Of a stretch of DNA of 64,000 nt, positions 14,651 to 38,453 are shown piece by piece. The stretch lies in contig NC_051095.1 of NCBI RefSeq assembly GCF_901709675.1, positions 16,661,956 through 16,725,955 of the forward strand, in the 5' to 3' direction. Made by a program: the position numbers and the translations under genes. Source of the stretch: Syngnathus acus. Its lineage: Eukaryota > Chordata > Actinopteri > Syngnathiformes > Syngnathidae. The first letter of the stretch is position 1. Each line of letters begins with the position of its first letter. Under the pieces are notes generated by a model. It was not told the origin of the DNA. It worked only from the letters and a program-made list of their open reading frames with translations, and made no database searches.

Positions 14651-15171
14651 CTTTCATGCAATAAAGTTAGCCGTTAGCTTGGAGAAAACGTGCATAAAAG
14701 AAGTGGTGTTTCAGTGAGTGGTTCGTTCTTTCCTTGGCAAATCGTAAATCTACATTCTGGCTTACATAGTTCACGCCAGGAGGCGCAACACGTTCACTGA
14801 CTGATCCGTTGATGCACGAGAAGGCAGTTCACCCATTAACTCGTTCGCGAACGGGAAAGTCAGGATTCGTTCTGTCACTGATCTGTTCTCGTGATGAACT
14901 GGAAATGCAAATCACTGACTCGTTCACTCACAGATCCGTTTAGTTGGTGAACGGGAAATGCAATTCAAGACTCGTTGGTGAACGGCAAGTTACGTCATTT
15001 TCTTCTTCGTTTTGTTTTACGGCGAGGTGGCACCAGCTTCAATGTGCATTACTGACACCTACTGGTTGAAGTCATATGAACTGGAAAAAGAACCAATCAC
15101 TTTAGGAAGTTATTCGTTCACTGAAATGATTCGTTCTTTCGAACGAATCGTTCACTCACGAGCCAACACTA

Positions 15172-15179
15172 AGAGATAC
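15172..15179 (+). repeat. Right target-site duplication of the composite hAT
   Basis: AGAGATAC immediately follows the CACTA terminus; see the left copy at 11714-11721. Confidence 0.7.
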
Positions 15180-15297
15180 GTGGTACGGGTTCTGGGAAAG
15201 AGCCATTTGAAGGGTTATCTTTAGTGGTGCCGCCAATGGAGGCACAAATGGGAATAGAATTTGTGCTTGAAAATAGTGGCGAAGAGCATGTTATTTT

Positions 15298-15370
15298 CAG
15301 TCCCACTGGGATTTGAAACCAGGTCACTGGGGAGAGAGTCCAGAGGACTAATCACTACACTATGGAATCC
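15298..15370 (-). pseudogene. tRNA-Gln-like relic
   Basis: The minus strand from 15370 reads GGATTCCATAGTGTAGTGAT and ends with a T-arm containing TTCAAATCCCAGTGGGA. It matches the vertebrate tRNA-Gln(CUG) layout: D-arm GTGTAGTGATTAG, CTCTGGACTCT before the anticodon loop, CCAG after it, TTCAAATC box B. The acceptor strands no longer pair (GGATTCC against GGGACTG) and the anticodon loop is altered. A retroposed or decayed tRNA, not a working gene. Confidence 0.6.
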
Positions 15371-15979
15371 TCCTTGGAATTGCATGGAAGGTACATATAT
15401 GGTTTTATGGAGCAGCTCACAAGCGACCCATACAGGATGTAAATTACATCACATTTTTCAAAAAGCTCAGTCTTCCATGTAAACGCTCACACGAGTGTGA
15501 TGATCAATTAGAAAATATTGTGGAATGTTCTGAGGAGTGAAAAGGAAAACAAGCTTGTGACCTGATTTACAGCTTTCCATGACAAATTAGTCCACCTCTT
15601 TACCCCCCCCCCCCCCTTTGTCCCCCACTCCACATTTCTGTCTCTCCAGTTTGCAAACACATATAATGTTTTGTTATATTATATGTTATAATGTTAATAC
15701 TCTTGATCTTTTCCCACCTCCTATTCTCATATTGTCTCCATCTGCACTACTGTCGTACAACCCAGATTAAAGATGTCTATGTCCTAGATTAAAAAAAAGA
15801 TGTAGAGGTCTGCCACTCCTTCCTTCATCGTCTCCTCCCGCTTCACTCAGGAAATGCAGGAGGAGGTCAGCAATCATGTGTGTCACTTTGTCTGTGTCCA
15901 TGAATGTCAAATATTCATGCGGCTCTTCAGAACCCCTCAACAAAAGATGATGTCTGCACCGGGGCACAGCAGACTGCCA

Positions 15980-15993
15980 GTTTCCATGGAAAC
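15980..15993. promoter_or_regulatory. RFX X-box palindrome
   Basis: GTTTCCATGGAAAC, a perfect palindrome matching the X-box consensus, in a GC-richer block of the pcdhg-diaph1 interval. Confidence 0.55.
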
Positions 15994-16798
15994 CTCCACC
16001 ATCCGCACCCCCTCCCCTGCCCAACTCGTTTGGTGGCAGCAGCAGCATCTCTCTGGAGATGTGTATGCGACGCATCAGCATCTGAGTTAGCAGCAGGAGG
16101 TCTCATAGAAAATTAAAAGAAACAAATAAACACATCATCAAAGTGAAATAAACAGTGAATAAAAGGAATCCAAATAGTGGTCGTAGGCACGTTCCTTCCT
16201 GTCTGCTTGTCTAAGCAGCCCCACATAGCCGCCATAAGCTGCTTACTCTCATACTGCTGCACAATAGCCTCTGCTACTCCCCATTTACCATCAGCAGACC
16301 CCCACCCACGTCTGCTTAAAGTGCTTTAATTCAACATGGCCTCTTTTACCTTTTATCTTCATCTTTACATCTCCGACCTGGAAGACATTTCAATCACAGT
16401 AATTCACCCCTTACGCCAAAAGCACTCACTGACCACATTAAACACATACAGGAACTGTGTCACTTGTTTTCGTAAGGAATTCAGTCTTGTCTCCTTCAAA
16501 TGTGAAGGTGTACCTAATGTTGTGTCTTAGTGGGGTCGCAAGTAGGCTAGGCTGGACTGTGCAGCTGTGCCTCTCTCCTCTGTGCAGCCCTTGTTTATTA
16601 GCCCCGCCTTCTTCTCATCACATTTGCCATTCTGCATGCCAAAGTGAATAGAAATCACATGATTGAAAGGAACATCTGTAAGATGACTGTAGATGGTCTG
16701 TGCGGGTTAAACAAGCCTCAATTTAACCATAAGACAAAGGAGGAAAATATCCAGGAAAGCTGCTGCAAGTATCTCATTCCCCCCAGCTGGATGGAAGT

Positions 16799-16812
16799 GT
16801 AACCATGGTAAC
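16799..16812. promoter_or_regulatory. RFX X-box
   Basis: GTAACCATGGTAAC matches the X-box consensus; a CRE-like ATGATGTCATT follows about 15 bp downstream. Confidence 0.55.
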
Positions 16813-17309
16813 CGAGCAAAAGAATGATGTCATTGCCTCTGTCTTTACCCTCAGCATTTTATTGTCTCCCACCAGGAGGAAAATGGCAACTCTCTTGGGT
16901 CAGAATCTTCGAGAGTAAAATCTCAAAAACACATAAGAAAGGCTTTTATTTTCTTAATGACAAAATACGTAAATGTTTTACTGCTTAGTAAAAACAGTTG
17001 TTACAGATGTGATATCCTCAGATTACTTATTGAGCCCTAATCAAACCAAGCACAGAACCTCCTTGCTATTAATTAAAATCAATCTCTTCAAGCAGAAGCA
17101 CTTTATGAGCTTTAAATGTCTGCTAGAAGCAATTTAAGTCTCCAAATGTCACTGTGATGCAGCATCTTGCATGACCCCCGCTCACCCTCTCCGTATATTC
17201 GCCTCATGGGAATACAGAAGAGGGGTGCTCCCAGTGGATATCAGATTGCTGCAGGCTCATCAAGATGTAGGTCAATTGACTGTTTACTGCCCAGTGAGGC
17301 CATCAGTCT

Positions 17310-17414
<105 letters not shown>

Positions 17415-20400
17415 AGGGGCAGTAGGGATGGCCCACACACAAACAAGCGTCAAATACAAGATCTCAACATTGAAAAAAAAGAATGATGTCATGAAGTGGG
17501 TCAGGTTGCCAGACAGTGATATTTGCCCGGGGGTTGGATGTTGGTGATACCACAAAGAAAGATACCCAATGTTCTACATCCGAAAGATGAATAAAGCAAT
17601 AAGATTCAGTACGTTACACATAGACTGGGTATGTATAAGAAGTCTACACGTCATTGTTCAAATGCAACATTTTAATGACAATGAACCCCTCCAAGGCAAA
17701 AAATATCGAGCTGTTCTAGTAAACTAATTTCATAAGAAAATAGAGCTGCTGCAGCTACTGTAGAGGTTTCTTCCGGCCACGAGAGGACACTGGGTTATTG
17801 TTGATGACATCTTGTTGCGTCACCTTTTTCAGCATTTTTGTTCCGGGTCATGTCTTCTCCAGAGCTTTCTGCTCTCGAGACCCACTTTAGCTTGTCAAAC
17901 CGATCTGAACGTTGCTTCAGGGATACGGGGACGTCATCGACTAGCCTTGACCCGGCTTGGAAAGCTGTTCGGAGCCTGGTGTTTTGTTTGGTTTCGGGAG
18001 TTCAAAAGTTTCGAAGTTTTGGTTCGAACTCCGATTTGTTCGAACCTGGAGACGTTCAAAGTCAGAGGTTCTACTGTACACAGAATTTGGGCTGTGAATG
18101 GTCAGTGTTTCTAATCGTGAATAGGCTAGCAGAGTCGGTAAATTGTACATGTACAAATTACTGACGACATGAAGAGAACATGACAGATACATTTGGATGG
18201 TAAACAAGAGATAAGAAGACACATACTGCAGCAAGTGACCGCAATAGGGAGAAAAAACCATCAGAAAATTTCTTGGAACATAGCTATTGTGATGGAGACA
18301 TCACTTATCAGCGCGATAACACAGCCGATCAGTTGACACTTTCGTGGTCCGTGTTAATTGTCTAATAGCGTGTCACACATAGGTTGTCATACAAGCAGCC
18401 ATGTCATTTGATCAAGGGCACAACATGAAGATATGATGACCAGGGAGCAGGTGTGTGAATGCATTCAGTCTTGGAAGCAAATTAAGTCGTTTAGTCACAT
18501 CTTATGTATCTCTTAATAAAGAATAAAAGTCTATTGGCAGTATCCAGGCCTCTTTTTAAAGAACTGTGTTCTTCCCCGAGCCTGCTGGAAAGTTGAAAAG
18601 TGTCCAATGTGAACAAATGAGGGCAGGCTTGCATCCAAACTTGTCTGAAAGAGAAAAGGCGAGAGAGAACATTTCAGGAGTTTACCGCCAAGTTAAAGCT
18701 GAAATGAAACCTTTTATATCACAGTTGCCTCCAACACAAACAAAAAAAGGTTTACACAGAAATATACATTTTAAAAAGAGAAAAACATGTACACACAAAT
18801 ATACATTTGAAAAAGAAAGAAAGAACATGCAGGATTAAGGTCCAAATTATTTAAATGATGTGTGGATTTATTGTTTTTACTCATCCACAGCTGAGGACAA
18901 GTCTTCTCTTCTGCCCTCCCTCCATCTTCTCCTCCTCCAGAGGTTCACTTTGCTACCTGGAGACCGACGGCCTGCTCAGGCCGACCAATCAGAGGCTGAG
19001 AAAAACATCATTCTGCCCCTCCATTGGTCACCTGCCTCCGCTATCAATGGCCGTGTCATTGTGTAGTCTGGCACATAATACTGCCCCTCTTTCTTTGTCC
19101 AGACCTCCCTTCCAGACTATAAGGTCACATGCATACAAATACACACAGATTTACCCACAATATAGTACAACAACAGACTGGTGCATTCTGGGAAATCAGG
19201 AGGGGCATATGCTCTTTTCGCAAACACATTACTGACAGATTACACTGCTTTTAATCAGATTTTCTCATCAGGACAAATCAGCATTTGTACACTATCCAAA
19301 ACCCATTTCTCAACAGAAAAAAATGTTGTACAGTATGTATGACATTCTTTGTTTTTAGACATAATATTTAGGACACTTGATGAGATACAGTATAAACAGA
19401 TTCAAAACAAAAGCTTCTAAGAAGAATGGATGTGATCTTTGTGGGAAGAATTTTCACTTAACAGTGACTGCGCAGTGTCCTCACAATATAAACTGTTTAT
19501 TTATATATTTTTCTCAATTATTTTCATTGAAAGATTTTACTAGAAATACTAAATATACTAAACAATAAATATAAATGATAAAAAAAATGTTTTGATTTTG
19601 TTTAATTCTTTTCTTATTTGTTTGTTTAAAAAAATGGAAATACAATTATCATAAAAATGTATCCTATTTTATTCGCTTTTTATTCGAGGAAACTGGAGCA
19701 CCTGGAGGAAAGCAACATGGGTAGGGGGAGAACATGCAAACTCCCACACAGAAGGCCAGAGCTGGAATCAAACCCCGCAACTCTGAACAGTGAGGTAGGT
19801 GTGCTAACCAGTGCGCCACTTTGCCTCCCTTAACATAATTATTCTTGCTAAAAACACAGACTAGTTACCCTCTTCCAAAAGTTGAGGCATTCTTACCTCA
19901 GTTGACATTGAGGTCAGGGAGTCTCCAGATGGTTTTCCTGGTATTCTGGTGCAGTGCTTCAGGGACACAACGTGGAATTTCTGACATATTCCAAGACAGG
20001 AAGAAGACTGGCTCAGTCCTTGGAGGAAATGACTGGTTGACTCGCGTGAGTGAGCGTGAGTTGTACCCCAGATACGGACACTTGGCAACCACAGCAATAT
20101 GTAAACACTGAAGAAAATAGAAGACAGCTATACTTCAAGTAACATTTATAATGGACCACGTCTCTAAAAGGGCCTTCCACAAACTGGAAGCACAAAAAGG
20201 CAAGTAAATGGGATGAATGAAGATGAAGAGAAATGTTAGCATAAAGTGAAACATACACATATAACATTACATGAAAGAGAGTTCATGCTGGAGAAAAAAA
20301 CATTTGGAATCTTTGGAGCGGCAGTGAGCCTGGAATGCATCTGTGAAAGTACTTTCCACTGTTTATACATTCCTCCGCTGTCTTCTGGCAATAAAATGAT

Positions 20401-20517
20401 GGCTTTGCAGAGTGCAGTAACTTTCTGCCATTTTCACTCCCAAAATGTGGGAGACTAGAGGAGACTGAGCAATACATGAGATCGCCTCACTAATAAAACT
20501 CCAGATGAAGTGGAATT
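17415..20517. other. Intergenic DNA, no gene recognised
   Basis: AT-rich. Contains a short piece resembling the AAGTCTACAC..TTGTTCAAA end of the Tc1-like MITE at 17638-17665, a TTCGAACC-rich stretch at 17960-18090 that is probably repeat-derived, and a CCAAT-bearing GC patch at 18980-19050 (GACCAATCAG and CCATTGGTCACC facing each other). Confidence 0.45.
19683..19821 (-). mobile_element. Partial ATCC-tailed teleost retroelement
   Basis: GAGAACATGCAAACTCC, TGGAATCAAACCCCGCAAC and GCTAACCAGTGCGCCAC in this order are the core of the repeat that is also found, better preserved, at 25505-25845. Both ends are missing. Confidence 0.7.
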
Positions 20518-20807
20518 TACCGTATCTTCTGGTCTATAAGTCGCACCAGCCATAAAATAAAGAAGAAAAAATCCAACATCAAGAACAGACATGTCGTCTT
20601 GAAAGGCAATTTAAAATAAAAATAGAATAGGCAACAACAGGCTGAACGGTACGGTATGCTAACGTTACATAAACAAGGAACTAAGAACGTGCCTGACGTA
20701 ACATATATATCACATGAACACAAACGCGTGTCGCTCCTGAGTACAAGTCATACCCCCGGCCTAACTATGAAAAACCCCCTGCAATTTATAGTCCGGAAAA
20801 TGCGGTA
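20518..20807. mobile_element. TIR-bearing MITE, 290 bp
   Basis: Left end TACCGTATCTTCTGGTCTAT; the right end reversed is TACCGCATTTTCCGGACTAT. This is the widespread teleost TACCGTATTTTCCGGACTATAA family. TGGAATT occurs on both flanks but offset by two bases, so the duplication is not certain. A similar terminus, TTATAGTCCGGAAGACGC, lies near 25025. Confidence 0.75.
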
Positions 20808-21123
20808 GTTGGAATTGACAACAAGTTAAATCAGCATCCTTAAGTTTTTTGTTGATGTATGTTCCCTAAATCAAAGTAGGACTAAAAACAACAACAAAAA
20901 AACATGAATTACTTGAAGACATTTTAATTGTTTCGTGTAGCAAACAGAAATGTGCAACATTCTAAATACATAAAGCAATCTCTGGGGGAAAAAAAAGAGC
21001 AAAGCACATGTAATTCACAAGATAAAAAAATAATCAACTGTAAAATTAAACAAAACATCTGTTTAAAATAGGTAAGGGGGACTCAAATTCGAACAAAACA
21101 TACATTCCAGTGATGCTTTCCTT

Positions 21124-22499
21124 TTTATTGTGTATGGCCCTGTCTTTAATGATGAAACGAGCCACATTCCAGTATCTTGCACACACACAGACGTAGAGTA
21201 ACACCCCATCTGAACACCAGTTACAGCAGGTTTGGGTTCTTCGGTGAGACCCGGGGTGTCATTATCATTACAAGTGTGCAAATAAGAGGAACCCCAGCAG
21301 GTGACCACAACAAGGATTACCTACCTGAACACCAATCCCACCTTTGACATCTCCACTCCTCCTTGTCACTATTGTAAACAAGCTTTGACTTGTGGAGTGA
21401 GAGCTTGAATCAGCAAGTTGATATCAGTCCGTCCAGTTGGAAGTCATCAGAAGATGGCAAAAGTACATTACAGTAGTTGTTTGCATAGGAATATAACAGA
21501 TATTGCATATTTGCCGCTGTCTCAATGTGAGTAGCCGAGTGGTGGGTGTGGTGTCTATTCATTCATCATTCTATCATTGGCGACCTAGAATTTATGACAG
21601 TGGTGGGCGCCACAATTACAGAAAACATGCACAGACACACATAAGTGGGAACTCAAAATAGACTACTCACTCATAAAAGCACACGGGCATGTAAACTGCG
21701 TTTTGAAAGGGTGTTTCCAAACTAATGTGGCCCAGGCAAAGACATTTGGAATTTGCTTACTCTGTGCAAGAACTTTCTATAATAACACAGCGGGCAAATT
21801 GTAAGGAATGTTTATATCATTCGACTGTGCCGGTTTCCTTTAGGTGCATCATCCCTTATAGATGTTATGAAGAAAAAGAAAAAAAAAAAAAAAAAGAAAA
21901 AAAAAAAAAAAAGAAAATCATTCACCCACTGTGAGAGCTGCTACTGGGCAAGCTGTGACTGAGTGAAATGACAATGGACTCCAACTCATTGGCACTTTTT
22001 CCAGCAACACGGTGGAATCATCGGCATTTACAAACAGCATTGTAGAATACATCAAACAATATACAGCAAAATTATGTCAAGATTACAAAAACTATTATAG
22101 ACAATTCATGGCGCATTCAAAACTAATCATTTGAAGCAGCTCTTATGTGCCTGACGTTGTTTGAGAAAATTTGGGAAATAAAAGTGAATCCCTCCTCTGA
22201 GACGATCTTTTAACGATCGAGCTGTGAATTAAGTGATTAAGAACTACGGTGAAGAAACAGACAAAACGTATAGACAAGTGCGGAACAGTGTATGTTATCA
22301 AAAACTTTACAAAAGTGGCAAAATTCCATTGGCAGAATGAGGGACATTTTTCATCCCAGAAGATTACAGCAAGTGTGTGATGATGGTTAACTTCGATTTT
22401 AGATCAATATAGGCTCCAGCAATGAGAAGCAAACTTGCTTAGATGCATGTGACAATTACACATAAAAGAAAACAAAGCAAAAAAATGCGCCCAAATAGT
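21124..22499 (-). other. diaph1: Probable diaph1 3' UTR
   Basis: From the stop codon at 22502-22500 the minus strand runs AT-rich without coding potential. The first AATAAA in this orientation is at 21129-21124. An A/G-rich tract at 21867-21917 lies within it. The UTR end is an inference from that signal alone. Confidence 0.45.
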
Positions 22500-34551
<12,052 letters not shown>

Positions 34552-34639
34552 CTGGATGAGGACAAAGACAAGTAATTAATTTAAAGGACTTTGTTTGAAA
34601 CACAATTCATTTCAAATCTTGAGCTAGGTGATGTTAATC

Positions 34640-35497
34640 TCTGCTGTGACTAGTTCAGCTCTATGGTGTTTGGTGTGGTTGAAAGTCTTACGTTCTTCCA
34701 CACCAAAACTCAAAGAAACCTTATGGACCTTTGTTTGATTTGGACACTGTCATGCCAGAACAGCAAAGAATTTCCCACAAACCTCTACCATAAAGGGGGA
34801 AGAACTGTCAAAAACGTTTTGGTTGTAAAAAGATAAGTGTGAGATGGAATTAATGGGCTCGGCATCTCCACATTTTAGTACATAATAGTAGTTAAAGGTG
34901 AAGATCCTGACAATAGTTAAATATTGTGGTCATGTTTGACAGCTTCAACAATGTCTACAACAAAACCCTGAAGGCTAACGTTCTAACATTTCAGTTTGTG
35001 CCCTGAAGCTCAAACGACTCCGTTTATGCAGGAGGACAACGATCTGAAACACAAAAGCAAGTCTACCTCCAGTTGAAATAATAATCATGTTTTGGAATGA
35101 CCAACTCAAAGTCCAGATTTAAATCAGATTCAGATAGTGTGGTATGAAACTAAAAAGGCAGTTCATACTCAAAACCCCTCCGATATGATTTAATTTAAAA
35201 AAATTCTGAACACTAATAACCAGTTTTCCATGCCGTAATATCAGTTATTGTTGACACGGTGACAAAAACATTTATTAGGTTCAGGGGTTAATTACTCTTT
35301 CAAACAGGGCCTCATAGATTTGACCTCCCCCACCTTAATAAATAAAACCATCATTTACAAATGTTTCTTATTTACTTGGTCGTCTTTAAGAGCTGCTAAA
35401 ATTAGTTAGACGACTTGAAACATTTAAGTGTGATAAATACTATGCAAATAAATATTGGAAATAGGGAATGGGGCAAATATTTTTTCACAGCACTGTC
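34640..35497 (+). pseudogene. Decayed Tc1/mariner-type transposase element
   Basis: The plus strand holds broken pieces of a Tc1-type transposase: QEDNDLKHKSKS at about 35028-35066 (cf. DND.KHKAKS) and SPDLNQIQIVWYETKKAVHT at about 35110-35168, where the family has SPDLNPIE. Stops and a frame break separate them. The right end GGCAAATATTTTTTCACAGC ACTG matches fish mariner termini; the left end is not recognisable. Long dead. Confidence 0.65.
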
Positions 35498-37060
35498 CAC
35501 AACTATCACAAATGTACTGCTCAACTCGATTTGGAGACTTACTTTGAGTCATCTCACCGAGCCATTCAATACTCATTTTATACAAACACCACCCAAATTT
35601 TTCATTTTCCATCAGCACTTCACTGCACAAAAAAACTCTGACATTTATGTGTTAGACCATGGTGTGAGATGATGTGGGCTAAAAACTCCCCGCGGCCTGC
35701 TAAATGTGCTTGGACATTTGTTAGCTATGAGGCATGTTAACTTTTGCGATAGGCTTGCAGATACAGTACGTTTTATGACACGCTCACACTTGACAAACAC
35801 GTCCGCGTTAACGCGCTTGGACAAGGTCACATTTGTGACTAAGGATATGTCATTTTGCGTGGGGCGGACACAAATTAAGCCTGAAAGATGAACAAGCACA
35901 TTGGACTTTCCTACATCGCATGCAAAAACTTTAGTTAGGCGAAGTCAATGGATTTTACAAACCAAACTGCTTGACCCTATCAAATCTCAGAAATGCAAAC
36001 TTAAAACCTAAGGTTTTTTTTCTGGGTGTCCGATCACATATATACAACATGAAACAATGTCCAATTATAACTCAAGTTTTATGCGTTGAGTGAAAACTAT
36101 CTATACATGTTCCTCCCTTGAAAAGACCTTTATCCCATATATTTGTTTCCTGCCAGTCAAGCTTTTTAAAATCATACAGCAACAATCTCCATGGACAACA
36201 AATACAGACATACTGTCACATCCATGCAAGCAAGCCCATTATGAGTTTAGTCAAATGCTGCTTTGTTTCCAGAGAGGCCACACAGTTCACCAGTCCGGGC
36301 CTCCTAATGAGCTTCTAAACTCGTCTTTTGGCCACAGAGTTGGACACAGACTTCTCAGTAAGGGTCCACTGACATTTTCCTGTCATCAAACTTTGACAAT
36401 CAGGTATGTGTCGCCATATAACAATAAATTGATGTCCAATTCCATACTGTACAATATAATTTAGTATATTCAACAACATAATGTCACTAATGCAGTGATA
36501 TACAGAAACCTACTGAGAGCTGGATGACAAAACAGGAAGACAGACAAACACAGACACAAAGCCAAAGATATATATAAAGTATCCGCACAGATGGGAGGAA
36601 GGAACTTGTTTTGTTTGTTTTGCTCGTACAGTGGCCATCACACAAAGACAAACAGTACAGGACACAGAGGGGGAAAAAAAACGGAATAATAAACACAATT
36701 TAAATAGTATACGATAAATACGATTTTAAATATATAGTTTCAGGTTTAATATTTTTCATTATTAAGGGCACTTTGCACATAAATCGACTTTGAAGACGCA
36801 CACACATGCTGCACCCCATATGAGGATCTAATCTGGGTGACCTATAATGCTCAACATCCCGTTAATCTGAGAGGGGACTTTTTCATCATGTCACTAGGTC
36901 AATGTGTTTAAAGATGATGAGGGGACCATGTGCCTGTATGCGCGTTATGTGTGTGCGTGACATCAACTACAGTGCCACTGCTTGCTAGCCAATCAAATGA
37001 GAGGAGACGTGCTGACATCCACGACTGATTCATGAAATGGGGTTTGGAGATAGAATTTGT

Positions 37061-37133
37061 AAAATGGCTGCTCTGTGGTTTCCACATGCCCAGCCATCTT
37101 CCATTTGTAAGCCGATGGCACCTCTAGTGGCGG
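37061..37133 (+). promoter_or_regulatory. YY1-like and CTCF-like motif pair
   Basis: AAAATGGCTGC (37061-37071) fits YY1 and GCACCTCTAGTGGCGGC (about 37117-37133) resembles a CTCF core. Motif reading only. Confidence 0.3.
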
Positions 37134-37561
37134 CTATGGAGCACTGCACCATGATGCACTTAGTCACTGTGGGGGAGGAGAGGAACAGGCTGATGAGAAA
37201 CAGACTTACTCCAGCACAGAATAGACTAAAATGTACAGTTAAAATGGGGGAAATACATTGATATTGTAAATGAACTTGATCAGAAGACACTTTTTCCAGG
37301 AACGCTCCCCTCTCGTTCCTCCTTGAGTTGGCCTAACAGCTGCTTGGGCATTGAGTGATGGCGAGGACATTTGGGGGTGGGGTGGACAGTGAATGTGTGG
37401 ATGGTCATGCATTTGTGCGCCATAAAAAGACACTACATTCCTCATTTCTGCTTCCTACTTCTTCCTTAGAACTAAAAAAGCAGACATGGATGTGGAAAGG
37501 AGGGATGTACAACATCACGAGGTGCCAAGTCATGCAGAGGTCTCTGTCAATATGTCTGTGT

Positions 37562-37562
<1 letters not shown>

Positions 37563-37617
<55 letters not shown>
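37563..37617. repeat. (GT)n microsatellite
   Basis: About 55 bp of uninterrupted GT. Confidence 0.97.
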
Positions 37618-37619
<2 letters not shown>

Positions 37620-38090
37620 CATGCACGCGCGCATACACAAAGAGGAGTCTGTTAGTCAGCAGAGCAGTATGTGCCCCTAACCCCCCTTTCTATTCTCTTC
37701 CTCTATCCTTAAAAGGAGAAAAAGGTAGCCAGGCTTTGTGTGAACAAAGGGAAAAAAGTGGGCATATTGATACTAAGACAAAGTTGGATGAACAGTATAA
37801 GAATGTTCATGGCCTCTTCCCTTTTTTCTCTCATTCTACTAGGTCTGTTCATCATTTCATTACTGCTGCCAGTAGTTTATTTTTAACCAGCTAAAAGCTT
37901 TCAGATGACGTGCGTTACTGAATGCCGCACAGCAAAGTTTTCCATGAGCCCCCGGGAGGCACAATGGGGGGAAAAAACCCCCCACAACTTTAAGACTTAT
38001 ATAACTTTTTTTTCCCCCTCCATTCGTGAAAGCGTTCCAGGCCTGGAGATTGTCGTAACTGGAACGAAGGAAAAGGTTTTAAGTTTCAAT

Positions 38091-38114
38091 GTGTGTGTGT
38101 GTGTGTGTGTGTGT
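38091..38114. repeat. Short (GT)12 microsatellite
   Basis: Twelve GT units. Confidence 0.95.
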
Positions 38115-38439
38115 GAGTGCGTGTGCATGTGCAATGAGAGCTTCTTTGGAAAAATCTGCTCAGGAAAATAAAAAGACAAACAAATGTTTTGCCAACTATT
38201 TTTTTAAGAGAACAAAAAGGGGAAACTTGTGCTTTTGAGTGTGCTAAGTCAACTTTGCGCCTAGAAAAAAAGGCACTAAATTCTTTGTGTAAAGTAAACA
38301 AAAGGCCAGAAGTATGGCTGACAGGGGAACAGCTGTAGTCTTGGGTCCTTTAAACTTTAAATATCCAACATGCTGTCACTCTCTATAGATGTGTGTGCAT
38401 GTTACAATCTAAGTGTGTTTGACAGAATAGAATAAGGGG

Positions 38440-38453
38440 GTTTCCACGGTAAC
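38440..38453. promoter_or_regulatory. RFX X-box-like motif
   Basis: GTTTCCACGGTAAC, one change from the palindromic X-box, in a mixed-composition block of the large diaph1 intron. Confidence 0.35.

Larger units (their letters stand above)
11722..15171. mobile_element. Composite non-autonomous hAT-type element, 3.45 kb
   Basis: The left end reads TAGTGATGTGCATTC and the right end, on the other strand, TAGTGTTGGCTCGTGAG; both start with the TAGTG typical of hAT termini. The flanks are AGAGCTAC (11714-11721) and AGAGATAC (15172-15179), an 8-bp target-site duplication with one mismatch, the length expected of hAT. Both ends carry subterminal repeats built on TCGTTCAC and GAACG. Inside are a tandem array of 200-bp palindromic MITEs (12055-13551) and a LINE 3' end (14150-14650). 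No transposase frame is present, so movement would have needed a partner in trans. Confidence 0.75.
15380..17305. other. Intergenic DNA with two X-box-bearing blocks
   Basis: No gene found. Blocks at about 15830-16090 and 16720-16920 look like conserved regulatory DNA: each is repeat-free, mixed in composition and centred on an X-box (15980-15993 and 16799-16812). The second also has ATGATGTCATT, a CRE-like site. Confidence 0.5.

Noticed and set aside
15767-16116. Overlapping frames of 70-104 codons on both strands
   Set aside because: They lie in the X-box-bearing block; open frames on both strands reflect composition, and non-coding regulatory DNA is the better reading.
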